From the NCBI RefSeq assembly GCF_002261425.1, contig NZ_NEVJ01000003.1, positions 868,001 through 932,000 of the forward strand: DNA of 64,000 bases, read 5' to 3'. Position numbers and translations under genes: made by a program. Below are positions 8,867 through 18,514 of the stretch, in pieces. The stretch comes from Bordetella genomosp. 9 (GTDB lineage: Bacteria > Pseudomonadota > Gammaproteobacteria > Burkholderiales > Burkholderiaceae_B). Each line of letters starts with the position of its first letter. Position 1 is the first letter of the stretch. The notes below the pieces were generated by a model. That model was not told the DNA's origin and did not search any database. It was given only the letters and a program-made list of their open reading frames with translations.

Positions 8867-10960
8867 ATGTCTCAACACTCCCACGCCTTCCCGCTCGCGT
8901 TGTCGCTGAGCGCCACGCTGGCCATTTGCGCCGCGCCGGCGGCACGCGCCCAGGATGCCAACACGCCCGCGGCCGGCGCCAGCGCGCAACCGCCCACGGT
9001 CACGCTCCCCACCGTGATCACGACCGGCAACCCGCTGGGCAGCGCCGAGATCGCCGCGCCGACCACCGTCCTGGAAGGCACCGGCCTGGACCTGCGGCGC
9101 GCCGACACCCTGGGCCAGACGCTGAACGGCCTGCCGGGCGTGTCCACCACCACCTACGGTCCCATGGTCGGGCGTCCCATCATTCGCGGCATGGACGGCG
9201 ATCGCGTCCGCATCATGAACAACGGCCTGGGCTCGGTGGACGCATCGTCGCTGTCCTTCGACCACGCCGTGCCGCTGGACCCGATGAGCGCCAGCCGCAT
9301 CGAGATCGTCCGCGGACCGGCGGCCCTGCTCTATGGCGGCAACGCCGTGGGCGGCGTGGTCAACGTCATCGACGACCGCATCCCGACCGAACCGGTACAG
9401 GGCATCCATGGACAATTGCAGGGCGACTGGGGTGGCGCCAACAACAGCCGTTCGGGCGCGGTGCAGGTCGAAGGCGGCGACGGCAGGTTCGCCATCCGCG
9501 CCGACGGCTTCGGCCGCGAGACCGACGAGCTGCGCATCCCGGGCTATGCCCGATCGCCCGCCCTGCGCGCCCAGGACGATCCGGACATGGACCAGCCGCG
9601 CGGCCGCCTGCCCAACAGCGACGGCTCGGTGCACGGCGGCGGCGTGGGCATGGCATGGACCGGCGACAGCGGCTACGCCGGCATTTCCTACAGCGGCTAC
9701 GACTCCGACTACGGTTCCGTGGCGGAAGACAGCGTCCGCCTGAAGATGCGCCAGGAACGCTTCGGCGCCACCGGCAAGGTCGACGATCTGGACGGTCCGT
9801 TCAAAAGCCTGAAGTTCGACTTCGCGTACACGGACTACACGCACCGCGAAGTGGATGACGGCGTCACCGGCACGGTGTTCAAGAACCACGGCTACGAGGC
9901 CCGCGTCGAAGCCCAGCATCGCGACCTGGGCCCGCTGCATGGCGCGCTCGGCCTGCAGGTCAGCCAGACGCGTTTTTCCGCGCTGGGCGACGAAAGCCTG
10001 GTGCCGACCACCGCCACCGATTCCTTCGCGCTGTTCGACGTCGAACAGTGGGATGTGACGGACCGGCTGAACCTGAGCCTGGGCGGCCGCGTCGAATACA
10101 CGCGGCTGTCGCCATCGGCCGGCGGCGTCGACAAATTCGACGGCGCATCCAGGCGCGACTTCACCGCCGGCAGCCTGGCGCTGGGCGCGGTGTACAAGCT
10201 GGACGGCATCTGGTCGCTGGCGGCCAACGCTTCCTACACGGAACGGGCGCCCACCTTCTACGAGCTGTATGCCAACGGGCCGCACGACGCCACCGGCCAG
10301 TACCTGATCGGCGATCCCTCGCTGACCAAGGAACGGTCGTTCTCCGGCGACCTGGGCCTGCGGTTCAAGAACGGTCCGCACCACGGCAGCATCGGCGTGT
10401 TCTACAGCCACTTCCGCAACTACATCACCGAAGTGAACACCGGACTGTTCACCGACGACGATGGCGACATCGTGCCGCGCGGCACCGACGATGCCTTGTC
10501 GCAGGCGGTCTATCGCGGGGTGCCGGCGGACTTCTACGGCGTCGAAGCCGACAGCACCTTTCGGATCCTGGACCGAGGCGCGCACAAGCTGGATCTGCGG
10601 CTGTCGGGCGACTACACCAACGCCCGCAACAGCGACACGGGAGAGCCGCTGCCGCGCATCCCGCCGCTGCGGCTGGGAGTGGGGCTGGACTACAGCCACG
10701 GCGCCTGGGGCGCGGGCGTGTCCGTCACCAAGGCGTTTGCCCAGCATCGCCATCCGGACAACGACGACAGCACCGCCGGCTACTACAAGCTGGATGCGGA
10801 CCTGACCTACAGCTTCCGCGTCGACAAGACGCAATGGCAGGCCTACCTGCGCGGCACCAACCTGACCAACCAGGAGATCCGCTACGCGACGTCCGTCTTG
10901 CGCGACATCGCGCCGGAAGGCGGGCGCGCGGTCATGGTGGGACTGCGCGCCAGCTTTTGA
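8867..10960 (+). CDS. znuD: TonB-dependent outer-membrane receptor, ZnuD-like (zinc)
   Basis: 697 aa. The signal peptide ends around AARAQ (29). The plug domain (about 45-190) contains GRPIIRGMDGDRVRIMNNG, SFDHAVPLDP and RIEIVRGPAALLYGGNAVGGVVNVID, which are the characteristic plug motifs of the ZnuD group. A beta-barrel follows, ending in a C-terminal Phe (LRASF) as expected for barrel insertion. An extracellular-loop-like stretch with QHRHPDNDDS is rich in metal ligands. The family imports zinc (some members also heme) using TonB energy. The upstream Zur box independently supports zinc. Confidence 0.85.
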   Translation: MSQHSHAFPLALSLSATLAICAAPAARAQDANTPAAGASAQPPTVTLPTVITTGNPLGSAEIAAPTTVLEGTGLDLRRADTLGQTLNGLPGVSTTTYGPMVGRPIIRGMDGDRVRIMNNGLGSVDASSLSFDHAVPLDPMSASRIEIVRGPAALLYGGNAVGGVVNVIDDRIPTEPVQGIHGQLQGDWGGANNSRSGAVQVEGGDGRFAIRADGFGRETDELRIPGYARSPALRAQDDPDMDQPRGRLPNSDGSVHGGGVGMAWTGDSGYAGISYSGYDSDYGSVAEDSVRLKMRQERFGATGKVDDLDGPFKSLKFDFAYTDYTHREVDDGVTGTVFKNHGYEARVEAQHRDLGPLHGALGLQVSQTRFSALGDESLVPTTATDSFALFDVEQWDVTDRLNLSLGGRVEYTRLSPSAGGVDKFDGASRRDFTAGSLALGAVYKLDGIWSLAANASYTERAPTFYELYANGPHDATGQYLIGDPSLTKERSFSGDLGLRFKNGPHHGSIGVFYSHFRNYITEVNTGLFTDDDGDIVPRGTDDALSQAVYRGVPADFYGVEADSTFRILDRGAHKLDLRLSGDYTNARNSDTGEPLPRIPPLRLGVGLDYSHGAWGAGVSVTKAFAQHRHPDNDDSTAGYYKLDADLTYSFRVDKTQWQAYLRGTNLTNQEIRYATSVLRDIAPEGGRAVMVGLRASF

Positions 10961-11324
10961 CGGGATTTATATGCGAACCCGCGCGCTTTTTCCGCAATCT
11001 TTGCGTATGGCGCGGCAAACTTCGCCTGTGACGTGAAAGCCAGGCGGTTCGCCACCGGCAACAGCCGATGGCGCTGAGATCGGCCCGCCGCGGCGGCCAG
11101 GAAGGGTGGATTCGGTCCGTCTTCCTGCCGCTGTTACGGGCTGATTTCAGCGTGCCGGAGGGTTGTCACCAATTGCCGCCAGGATGCGCGAGATAGCAAG
11201 ATATTCCCCGCAGATGTAAGAAATATTTCCGTTGTACAATCCGATTCGCGAACTATTTCCGCATCCGCCGGCTTGAACGCAGTTGAAGCCACGCCATTCC
11301 ACTCCGATTGTCTGAAGTGAAGTT
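10961..11324 (+). other. 364-bp intergenic region, possible promoter for the NlpC/P60 gene
   Basis: No convincing ORF is present. Near the right end TACAAT (11235-11240) matches a -10 hexamer at 5 of 6 positions, but no good -35 lies 16-18 bp upstream. A GC-rich palindromic patch around 11084-11100 may be part of a terminator for the receptor gene. I see no riboswitch or repeat. Confidence 0.35.
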
Positions 11325-11912
11325 ATGACGCCGCCGACGAGACGCTTTACCTTTTCTCGAGTTTTCCTTCCCGCCGCCCTACTGACCATCGCCCTCTCCA
11401 GCCTGCCCGGCACCGCCGGCGCGATGATTTCGTCAGACGCCATACCCAGCCTCAAGGGGCTGTCTCCGACCGACCTGCCCACCGTCCCCTCGCTGCGCGA
11501 GCGCGTCGTCGCCGCCGGCCTGGACGCCCTGGGCACCCGCTATCGCTACGGCGGCGACGATCCCGATACCGGATTCGATTGCAGCGGCCTGGTCAGCTTC
11601 ATCTACAAGGAAGTGGCCGGCATGGACCTGCCGCGCCGCGCCCGCGACCAGCGCGCCGAAGGCCGCGCGGTGAAGACCGCCCAGCTGCAGCCCGGCGACC
11701 TGGTGTTCTTCGGCATCCGCCGCCAGAACCAGACGTCGCACGTCGGCATCTACATCGGCAACAACGAATTCGTGCACGCGCCCACGCGTGGCGAAAAAGT
11801 GCGCATCGACACGCTGGACAGCGCCTACTGGTCCAAGCGCTTCAATGGCGCGCGCCGCTATATCACCCCTGGCGAAGCCGCCGGGCTGGCCGTGGCGTCG
11901 AACGCCCGATAG
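11325..11912 (+). CDS. Secreted NlpC/P60 cell-wall endopeptidase
   Basis: 195 aa. A basic N-terminus and hydrophobic segment ending near AGA (33) form a signal peptide. The C-terminal NlpC/P60 domain (about 60-180) shows Cys86 in FDCSGLV, His139 in TSHVGIYIG and His151 in FVHAP, the Cys-His-His triad of gamma-D-glutamyl-diamino-acid endopeptidases. It should cleave peptidoglycan stem peptides in the periplasm. No SH3 or LysM domain is present, so wall binding is by the catalytic domain alone. It is monocistronic, convergent with the SDR gene. Confidence 0.9.
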   Translation: MTPPTRRFTFSRVFLPAALLTIALSSLPGTAGAMISSDAIPSLKGLSPTDLPTVPSLRERVVAAGLDALGTRYRYGGDDPDTGFDCSGLVSFIYKEVAGMDLPRRARDQRAEGRAVKTAQLQPGDLVFFGIRRQNQTSHVGIYIGNNEFVHAPTRGEKVRIDTLDSAYWSKRFNGARRYITPGEAAGLAVASNAR

Positions 11913-11963
11913 CGGAGCACCGCCGCCGGCCCAGCCGGTGGCGAGCGTCGTCTTCCCGTCGCG

Positions 11964-12737
11964 TCAGCCGCGACCCAGGAACGGCATTTTGGTCGCCATG
12001 ATGGTCATGAACTGCACGTTGGCATCCAGCGGCAGGGCCGCCATGGCCGCCACCGCCTCGCCCACATGGGCCACGTCCATGCGCGGCTCGGGGCGCACGG
12101 TATGGTCGGGCTGCAATACCCCCGCCACCATGCGGTCCGTCATGGGCGTCGCCGCGTTGCCGATATCGATCTGGCCGCAGGCGATGTCGTACTGGCGGCA
12201 ATCCAGCGAGATCGACTTCGTCAGGCCGGTCACGGCGTGCTTGGTCGACGTATAGGCGATCGAGTACGGCCGCGGCGTGTGCGCCGAGATGGAACCATTG
12301 TTGATGATGCGGCCGCCTTGCGGTTGCTGATCCTTCATGATGCGGATCGCCGCCTGCGCGCACAGGAACATGCCGGTCAGGTTGGTATCGACGACGCTGC
12401 GCCAGGTCTCCACCGGCAGCTCTTCGATGGGCACGGCCGGCGCGCCCCGGCCCGCGTTGTTGAACAGCACGTCCAGGCGGCCGAACGACGCCTTGGTCTG
12501 CTCGAACAGATTGCGCACCGAATCCTCGCTGCACACGTCGGTCGGCACCGCCAGGGCGTTCCGCGCGTCGGCGCCGGCGGCCGCGCGCGTTTCCTCCAGC
12601 GGGTCGGCGCGACGTCCCGCCAGGGCGACGCGATAGCCTTCGGCCAGCAACTGCAGCGCAACGGCCCTGCCGATGCCGCTGCCCGCGCCTGTCACGACTG
12701 CAACCTTTCCCTCACCGCGCCTGCCGTTCGGATTCAT
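11964..12737 (-). CDS. SDR-family short-chain dehydrogenase/reductase
   Basis: 257 aa. The nucleotide-binding [10 protein letters not shown] (16-25), the NNAG motif in LFNNAGRG, and the catalytic Ser/Tyr/Lys set (NNGSIS, then YTSTK) identify a classical SDR. The substrate is not predictable. The start is supported by AGGAGG about 5-6 bp before the ATG. The gene is divergent from gmk with 111 bp between starts and has no obvious partners. Confidence 0.9.
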   Translation of the reverse strand: MNPNGRRGEGKVAVVTGAGSGIGRAVALQLLAEGYRVALAGRRADPLEETRAAAGADARNALAVPTDVCSEDSVRNLFEQTKASFGRLDVLFNNAGRGAPAVPIEELPVETWRSVVDTNLTGMFLCAQAAIRIMKDQQPQGGRIINNGSISAHTPRPYSIAYTSTKHAVTGLTKSISLDCRQYDIACGQIDIGNAATPMTDRMVAGVLQPDHTVRPEPRMDVAHVGEAVAAMAALPLDANVQFMTIMATKMPFLGRG

Positions 12738-12848
12738 CTCAGCCTCCTGTAGGAAAATACCCGCGCATCCTACTCCATGGCACCGCGCTGCGACGATTTG
12801 TTATCCTTTACACCCCGCGCGCGCCATGCCACCGAAACGCCGATAGAA

Positions 12849-13496
12849 ATGCCTGCCTCCGGAACCCCCGCATCGCCTGGAAACGTTTTTATGGTCGTCG
12901 CGCCCAGCGGCGCCGGCAAGTCCAGCCTCGTGCGCGAGCTCTTGCAACAGGATCCGGCGATCCGCCTGTCCATTTCGTGCACCACGCGCGCGCCGCGCCC
13001 CGGCGAGCAGGACGGCCGGGAATACCGTTTCGTCAGCGTCGCGGAATTCGAGCGCATGCGCGACGACAACGCCCTGCTGGAGTGGGCGGAAGTCCACGGC
13101 AATTTCTATGGCACGCCGGTGGATGGCATCGCGCAGAGCACCCGCGACGGCCACGACGTGCTGCTGGAAATCGATTGGCAGGGAGCCCGCCAGGTCCGCC
13201 AGCGGTTTCCGGGCGCGATCGGGATATTCATCCTGCCGCCGTCCATCGACGAACTGGAAAGCCGCCTGAAGGCGCGGGGCCAGGATTCTGATTCGGTCAT
13301 CGCGCGCCGGCTGCTGGCGGCCGGCGGCGAAATCGCCCATGCGCCCGAATGCGAATATGTTATTATTAATCAAGAATTTAGCGTCGCATTACAAGAGCTG
13401 ACACAAATTGTCAATGCGGCCAGGTTGCGTTTCTCCTCTCAAGCCGTCCGCCACGCTCAGCTTTTTTCCCAACTGGGTATCTCGGCGCCCCACTGA
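12849..13496 (+). CDS. gmk: Guanylate kinase
   Basis: 215 aa starting at MPASGTPAS. The longer in-frame start at 12777 adds residues absent from the family. The P-loop [11 protein letters not shown], the GMP-binding [17 protein letters not shown] and [17 protein letters not shown] stretches, and the IDWQGARQV motif are all present. It phosphorylates GMP to GDP. The order gmk-rpoZ-spoT is standard in beta- and gammaproteobacteria and couples guanine nucleotide supply with RNA polymerase and (p)ppGpp metabolism. Confidence 0.97.
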   Translation: MPASGTPASPGNVFMVVAPSGAGKSSLVRELLQQDPAIRLSISCTTRAPRPGEQDGREYRFVSVAEFERMRDDNALLEWAEVHGNFYGTPVDGIAQSTRDGHDVLLEIDWQGARQVRQRFPGAIGIFILPPSIDELESRLKARGQDSDSVIARRLLAAGGEIAHAPECEYVIINQEFSVALQELTQIVNAARLRFSSQAVRHAQLFSQLGISAPH

Positions 13497-13550
13497 GTCC
13501 AGGGCGCAACCTTCGGTATTCCATCAATTGTCGTATTTCAGGTGACCACT

Positions 13551-13754
13551 ATGGCCCGTATTACCGTCGAAGATTGTCTGAACAACATTCCGAATCGTTT
13601 CACGCTGACCCTGGCCGCCACCTACCGCGCGCGCGAACTGGCGCAGGGCCATGCTCCCCGCCTGGATAGCAAGAACAAACCCACGGTAACGGCGCTTCGC
13701 GAGATCGCCAAGGGCATGACCGGCGCTGAAATGCTGCGGAAAGTGCCCACCTGA
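13551..13754 (+). CDS. rpoZ: RNA polymerase omega subunit
   Basis: 67 aa from [10 protein letters not shown]; the in-frame ATG three codons earlier is less likely. The [10 protein letters not shown]-terminus and RARQL-like segment (here RARELAQG) are characteristic of omega. It binds the beta' subunit, aids polymerase assembly and forms part of the (p)ppGpp site. It lies 54 bp after gmk and 20 bp before spoT, in the same transcript. Confidence 0.97.
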   Translation: MARITVEDCLNNIPNRFTLTLAATYRARELAQGHAPRLDSKNKPTVTALREIAKGMTGAEMLRKVPT

Positions 13755-13774
13755 GCGCGGTCGGGAGGTGGCGC

Positions 13775-16075
13775 ATGGCCTTCCCCGCACTGAAATCCGC
13801 CTCTACCGGCCTGCTCGCCGCGCTGCGCGCGGGCTCCCGCCTGGGCCGCCGGCCCGGGCGCAAATCCGGTAAAACCGGGCCGTCGCCCATCGCGGCGGCG
13901 GTCCAGCAGGCCGCGGAAACGCCGGCCTCCGCCCCCGTCGCATCGCTGGCCCCGCTGACGGAAATCATCGGCAAGTACCTGGAACCCAAGGACGTCGAAC
14001 GGGTGCGCGAAGCCTATCGCTTCGCCGACCAGGCCCATCTGGGCCAGTTCCGCGCCAGCGGGGCGCCCTATATTTCCCACCCCATCGCCGTCACCGAAAT
14101 CTGCGCGGGTTGGAAGCTGGACGCCAATGCGCTGTCCGCGGCCCTGCTGCACGACGTCATGGAAGACCAGGGCGTCACCAAGCACGAACTGGCCGAACGC
14201 TTCAGCCCCGAAGTCGCCGAACTGGTGGATGGCCTGTCCAAGCTGGACCGGCTGGACTTCGCCACCAAGGCCGAACAGCAGGCGGAAAGCTTCCGCAAAA
14301 TGCTGCTGGCCATGGCGCGCGACGTCCGCGTCATCCTGATCAAGCTGGCCGACCGGGTGCACAACATGCGCACCCTGGATGCCGTGGCGCCCGAAAAGCG
14401 CCGCCGCATCGCCCGCGAAACGCTGGAAATCTACGCGCCCATCGCCCATCGGCTGGGCCTGAACCTGCTGTTCCGCGAACTGCAGGACCTGTGCTTCGCG
14501 GCCATGTATCCCAACCGCTACCAGGTGCTGTACAAGGCCGTGCTGGCCGCGCGCGGCAATCGCCGCGAAGTCATCAGCAAGATCGAGGACGCCGTGCGCG
14601 CCGCCCTGCCCGCCGCCGGTATCGAGGCGGAAGTCAGCGGCCGCGAAAAGACCCTGTACGGCATCTACCGCAAAATGGTGGACCAGAAAAAGACTTTCTC
14701 GGAAGTCCTGGACATCTACGGATTCCGCGTCATCGTGCATACCCTGCCGGAATGCTATCTGGCCCTGGGCACGCTGCATCAGCTGTATCGCCCGGTGCCG
14801 GGCAAGTTCAAGGACTACATCGCCATTCCCAAGGTGAACGGCTATCAGTCGCTGCACACGACGCTGGTCGGCCCCTACGGCACGCCGGTCGAGTTCCAGT
14901 TCCGCACCCGCGACATGCATCACGTGGCCGAAGACGGCGTCGCGTCGCATTGGCTGTACAAGAGCGCCGACGTTTCGCTGAACGACCTGCAGAAGCGCAC
15001 GCACCAGTGGCTGCAGTCGCTGCTGGACATCCAGAGCCAGACCGGCGATTCCAGCGAATTCCTGGAACACGTCAAGGTGGACCTGTTCCCGGACGCGGTC
15101 TACGTATTCACGCCCCACGGCAAGATCATTTCGCTGCCGCGCGGGGCCACGCCGGTCGACTTCGCCTACGCCATCCACACGGATATCGGCAACCAGGCGG
15201 TCGCGGCCAAGGTCAACAACGAATTCATTCCGCTGCGCACGGAGCTATCCAGCGGCGATACGGTGGAAATCATCACGTCGCCGGCGTCGCGTCCCAACGC
15301 CCAGTGGCTCAATTACGTCCGCACGGGCCGCGCGCGCTCGGAAATCCGCCATTACCTGCGCACCGTCAAGTATGCCGAGTCGGTCGCCTTCGGCGAACGC
15401 CTGCTGACGCAGGCCCTGCAGGAACTGCATCTGTCGCTGCCGCCCGCCGACGATCCCGAATGGGAAAAGCTGGCGCGCAGCACCGGCGCCAGTTCGCGCG
15501 ACGAAATCCTGGCCGATATCGGCCTGGGCAAGCGCCTGGCCGCCGTGGTGGCGCGGCGCTTCGCGCCGGAACACGAACTGATCGCCACCACCGCCGCCGC
15601 GGTGGACGAGATCACCGCGGCGCGCAGCGCGCCTATCCTGATCCAGGGTAATGAAGGCCAGGCGGTGCAACTGGCGCCTTGCTGCGGTCCGCTGCCCGGC
15701 GATCCCATCATTGCCGGCATGCGGCTGGGGCACGGGCTGGTCGTGCATACCGTCGACTGCCCCGTGGCCATACGCCAGCGGGCCCGCGAGCCGGAACGCT
15801 GGATCAGCGTCGCGTGGGACACGCAAACCGCCAAGCACCTGTCCACGCGCCTGGACATCGTGACCCGCAACGAACGCGGCGTCCTGGGGCGGCTGGCCGC
15901 GGAAATCACCGCGACCGACGCCAATATCGTGCACGTGACCATGCATGACGATGCCGTGGCCACGGTGTCGCTGCACGTCACCGTGCAGGTGGATAGCCGC
16001 AAGCACCTGGCGCAGGTGATCCGCGCGATCCGGCACGTGCCGCAGGTGCAGAAGATCGTCCGGGTGAAGGGCTGA
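13775..16075 (+). CDS. spoT: Bifunctional (p)ppGpp synthetase/hydrolase, SpoT/Rel type
   Basis: 766 aa. The HD hydrolase domain (ISHPIAV, LLHDVMED, ADRVHNMRTL) is intact. The synthetase domain has REKTLYGIYRKM, YGFRVIV and KFKDYIAIPKVNGYQSLHTTL; the KD charge pattern is that of bifunctional enzymes, not RelA's acidic motif. TGS (about 440-500, VYVFTPHGK) and a C-terminal ACT domain (about 690-766) follow. The first 60 residues are a low-complexity Ala/Pro/Arg extension. The enzyme makes and degrades the alarmone under nutrient stress. A weak GTGG/GGAGGTGG site precedes the ATG. Confidence 0.95.
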   Translation: MAFPALKSASTGLLAALRAGSRLGRRPGRKSGKTGPSPIAAAVQQAAETPASAPVASLAPLTEIIGKYLEPKDVERVREAYRFADQAHLGQFRASGAPYISHPIAVTEICAGWKLDANALSAALLHDVMEDQGVTKHELAERFSPEVAELVDGLSKLDRLDFATKAEQQAESFRKMLLAMARDVRVILIKLADRVHNMRTLDAVAPEKRRRIARETLEIYAPIAHRLGLNLLFRELQDLCFAAMYPNRYQVLYKAVLAARGNRREVISKIEDAVRAALPAAGIEAEVSGREKTLYGIYRKMVDQKKTFSEVLDIYGFRVIVHTLPECYLALGTLHQLYRPVPGKFKDYIAIPKVNGYQSLHTTLVGPYGTPVEFQFRTRDMHHVAEDGVASHWLYKSADVSLNDLQKRTHQWLQSLLDIQSQTGDSSEFLEHVKVDLFPDAVYVFTPHGKIISLPRGATPVDFAYAIHTDIGNQAVAAKVNNEFIPLRTELSSGDTVEIITSPASRPNAQWLNYVRTGRARSEIRHYLRTVKYAESVAFGERLLTQALQELHLSLPPADDPEWEKLARSTGASSRDEILADIGLGKRLAAVVARRFAPEHELIATTAAAVDEITAARSAPILIQGNEGQAVQLAPCCGPLPGDPIIAGMRLGHGLVVHTVDCPVAIRQRAREPERWISVAWDTQTAKHLSTRLDIVTRNERGVLGRLAAEITATDANIVHVTMHDDAVATVSLHVTVQVDSRKHLAQVIRAIRHVPQVQKIVRVKG

Positions 16076-16131
16076 CCGGGGCAGCGCCCCCTGTCGACGC
16101 ACCCGGGCATCGCCCCTTCCATCGCATCGTC

Positions 16132-16848
16132 TCATCGCACCATATACGGCGGCCTGACGAACTGCTGCAGCGACGGGTGGCGCCTGAGATCGCGGTCCCG
16201 CAGCGACCGGCAAAAAAAGCAATGGATCTTCGTGTACCGATGGCCTTGCGAACGCAGGTGCGCGAGCAGCTCGGATAGCAGCATGTGCTCGTAGGGCCCG
16301 TTGTCGTTGAGCTGCTCTATGGTGACGAGGTCGTAGCGCGGCAGGCACTCGATGATGTGATTGTAGTTCTCGCCCTTCCCTTCTCTGGGTCGTACCTGGA
16401 TCTTGCTCAACTCGTAGTCCAGGTAGCCATGCCCCGATGAGCGTATCTCGTAGGGGCGAGCGGCGACCTGCTCCCGTATGAAAGCCTGGTCGACCAGGTG
16501 CGTATTGATGGCCGCGTAATCGGGCCCGTAGAAATGCAGGGCCATGCCCGGCGGCACGATGTGTCTTCTTCTGCGATCTTCCACGACGTGGCTGCCGTGG
16601 GACGAGATCACCAGTTCCGTATTTCGCCGGCCCTGCCACAGGACATAGCGGCCATAGTGCGTGCTGGACACATACTTGTCCGGCCGCGCGGAAACCGTGC
16701 GCGTGGATGCGGGGAAGGCCGTGGTAGGACGCGAAACGGGAAACGCGGTGGAAGGACGCGACGAAACCGGGAAGGTGGTGGTCAGGCGGGGCTTGAAAAT
16801 GTAATGGCCAGGCATGCGAGAAATCCGTCTGTAGGGCTGGAAGCGCAT
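16132..16848 (-). CDS. Putative adhesin Stv-domain protein with short Pro/Ser/Thr repeats
   Basis: 238 aa from the ATG at 16848, which has GGAGG 11 bp upstream. A longer frame would need a TTG start at 16905. There is no signal peptide or membrane segment. Residues about 20-55 hold three imperfect repeats of the type T-x-F-P-V-S-x-R-P. The main domain has ELVISSHGSHVVEDRRR, IVPPGMALHFYGPDYAAI and DLVTIEQLNDNGPYEHMLLS. From memory this resembles the Stv putative-adhesin domain found in effector-like proteins, but the assignment is tentative. It stands alone between spoT and the ABC operon, so context gives no role. Confidence 0.6.
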   Translation of the reverse strand: MRFQPYRRISRMPGHYIFKPRLTTTFPVSSRPSTAFPVSRPTTAFPASTRTVSARPDKYVSSTHYGRYVLWQGRRNTELVISSHGSHVVEDRRRRHIVPPGMALHFYGPDYAAINTHLVDQAFIREQVAARPYEIRSSGHGYLDYELSKIQVRPREGKGENYNHIIECLPRYDLVTIEQLNDNGPYEHMLLSELLAHLRSQGHRYTKIHCFFCRSLRDRDLRRHPSLQQFVRPPYMVR

Positions 16849-16921
16849 ATGGTGCGGGTCCTCCACACTGCGCAGAATGCGAAGAATCTGACGCAGCCAC
16901 CACAATGCGCGTAGACGGCAT

Positions 16922-16951
16922 AAAAAAAGCCGCTCGAGATCGGAGCGGCTT
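16922..16951 (-). terminator. Rho-independent terminator of the amino-acid ABC operon
   Basis: On the minus strand an 8-bp perfect stem (AGCCGCTC with GAGCGGCT) with a 7-nt loop is followed directly by a run of seven T. It lies about 33 bp after the stop of the ABC ATPase gene. Confidence 0.9.
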
Positions 16952-16983
16952 GGAGCTGGGAACGCGGGTTATCGGGATACGTG

Positions 16984-17712
16984 TCAGGCGACGTGCTGGA
17001 GAAAATCCTTCAGGCGCTGGCTGGGCGGGTCCGAAAGCAGCGCTTCCGGCGGGCCGTCATGCGCCACCTTGCCGCCATCGATGAATATCAGGCGGCTGCC
17101 GACGCGGCGGGCGAACTCCATTTCGTGGGTGACCACCACCATGGTCATGCCTTCTTCCGCCAGGTCGCGCATCACCTTCAGGACCTCGTGCCGCAGTTCC
17201 GGATCCAGGGCCGACGTGGGCTCGTCGAACAGCATCAGCTTGGGCTTGATGGCCAGCGCGCGGGCGATCGCGACGCGTTGCTGCTGGCCGCCCGAAAGCT
17301 CCGCCGGATAATGGCCCATGCGCTGGTCCAGCCCGACCTTGGCCAGCAGCGCCTCGGCTTCCTGGCGCGCCTGCGCCCGCGCGACGCCGCGGGTATGGAC
17401 GGGGCCGAACATGACGTTTTCCAGCGCGGTCATCTGCGGGAACAGATTGAACTGCTGGAAGACCATGCCCGCCTCGCGGCGGATCTCGCGGATCTGCGCG
17501 GCATCGCCCTTGACGCTGAGCCCGTCGACCAGCAGATCGCCGTCTTCGATGGTTTCCAGCACGTTGATACAGCGCAGGAAGGTGGACTTGCCGGAACCCG
17601 AGGGCCCCACGACCACGACGACCTCGCCGGCCTCGATGTTCAGGGTGATGCCGTTCAGGACAGTGGACGCGCCGAAGCGCTTGATGACGTTTTTGAATTC
17701 AACCATGCTCAT
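16984..17712 (-). CDS. Polar amino-acid ABC transporter ATP-binding protein (GlnQ/HisP type)
   Basis: 242 aa starting at 17712 with an ATGA overlap with the permease stop. Walker [11 protein letters not shown]-loop [11 protein letters not shown], signature [15 protein letters not shown], Walker [15 protein letters not shown] and the H-loop VVVTHEM are intact. It energises the importer formed with the permease and binding protein upstream. Sequence alone cannot say which amino acid is carried; the hydantoinase gene upstream suggests pyroglutamate, a hydantoin or a related amino acid. Confidence 0.95.
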   Translation of the reverse strand: MSMVEFKNVIKRFGASTVLNGITLNIEAGEVVVVVGPSGSGKSTFLRCINVLETIEDGDLLVDGLSVKGDAAQIREIRREAGMVFQQFNLFPQMTALENVMFGPVHTRGVARAQARQEAEALLAKVGLDQRMGHYPAELSGGQQQRVAIARALAIKPKLMLFDEPTSALDPELRHEVLKVMRDLAEEGMTMVVVTHEMEFARRVGSRLIFIDGGKVAHDGPPEALLSDPPSQRLKDFLQHVA

Positions 17713-18368
17713 AGCATGCGCATCCTCTTTTCGGCGTACCGCAGACCCACGGCCATCAGGCCGGTGATGATCAGGTAGATGACCGCGACGGCGGACCAGA
17801 TTTCGACCGCGCGGAAGTTGCTGGCCATGATTTCCTGGCCCTGGCGGGTCAGCTCGGCCACCCCGATCACGATGAACAGCGAAGAGTCCTTCAGGCTGAT
17901 GATGCACTGGTTGCCCAGCGGCGGAATCATGCGGCGCACCGCCACGGGCCCGATGATGTGCGTCAGGATCTTGTGAAAGGGCAGCCCCATTGCCTGGCCG
18001 GCTTCCCTGAGGCCCTTGGGTACGGACAACAAGGCGCCGCGCACGATTTCGGCGATGTAGGCGCCGGAATTGATCATCAGCGTAATGATGGCGGCTGCCT
18101 CGGCGTCGATGCGCAAGCCGCTGGCGATCAGCGGCAAGGCAAAATAGATGAACATCACCTGCACCACGATGGGCGTGCCGCGGATCAAGGCGACGTACAG
18201 CAGCGCGATGGTGGCAAGAAAGCGCGGCGCGTAGGCGCGCGTGACGCCGGCCAGCGCGCCCAGCAGAAAGCCGCCGATCAGCCCCCAGGCGGTGATCTTG
18301 ATCGTCATCACCGTTCCGTCGAGCAAATTGGGCAAGGCGGCCCAGATCACGGACCAATCGAAATTCAC
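17709..18368 (-). CDS. Polar amino-acid ABC transporter permease (GlnP/HisM type)
   Basis: 219 aa with about five membrane helices. It begins with [26 protein letters not shown], typical of the HisM/GlnP N-terminus, and contains the RGTPIVVQ segment and the cytoplasmic coupling region [14 protein letters not shown]. Only one permease gene is present, so it probably forms a homodimer. A stem-loop sits in the 146-bp gap between the binding-protein gene and this start. Confidence 0.95.
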   Translation of the reverse strand: MNFDWSVIWAALPNLLDGTVMTIKITAWGLIGGFLLGALAGVTRAYAPRFLATIALLYVALIRGTPIVVQVMFIYFALPLIASGLRIDAEAAAIITLMINSGAYIAEIVRGALLSVPKGLREAGQAMGLPFHKILTHIIGPVAVRRMIPPLGNQCIISLKDSSLFIVIGVAELTRQGQEIMASNFRAVEIWSAVAVIYLIITGLMAVGLRYAEKRMRML

Positions 18369-18458
18369 ATGTTTCCCCTGAGATAGGAACCCGCGCCAGG
18401 GATCGGCGTAGCGATCGAGGCAGGCGGCGCAGCCGCGGCGGGTGAATCGGAAGAATCA

Positions 18459-18503
18459 GCGGGTCGCCGGAAAGAGGTGCGCGCGAGGCGCCCGGCGACC
18501 CGC
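18459..18503 (-). promoter_or_regulatory. Intercistronic 12-bp stem-loop between binding-protein and permease genes
   Basis: GCGGGTCGCCGG (18459-18470) and its exact complement CCGGCGACCCGC (18492-18503) enclose a 21-nt loop. No T tract follows. The position directly after the binding-protein gene matches known processing/attenuation hairpins that keep binding-protein mRNA abundant relative to permease mRNA. Confidence 0.55.
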
Positions 18504-18514
18504 CGGATCGTGGT

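Noticed and set aside
8537..10834. 765-codon minus-strand frame opposite the TonB receptor
   Set aside because: No motif; the plus strand shows a complete receptor with signal peptide, plug and C-terminal Phe.
10961..11324. Possible riboswitch after the TonB receptor
   Set aside because: I looked for cobalamin or other conserved motifs and saw none.
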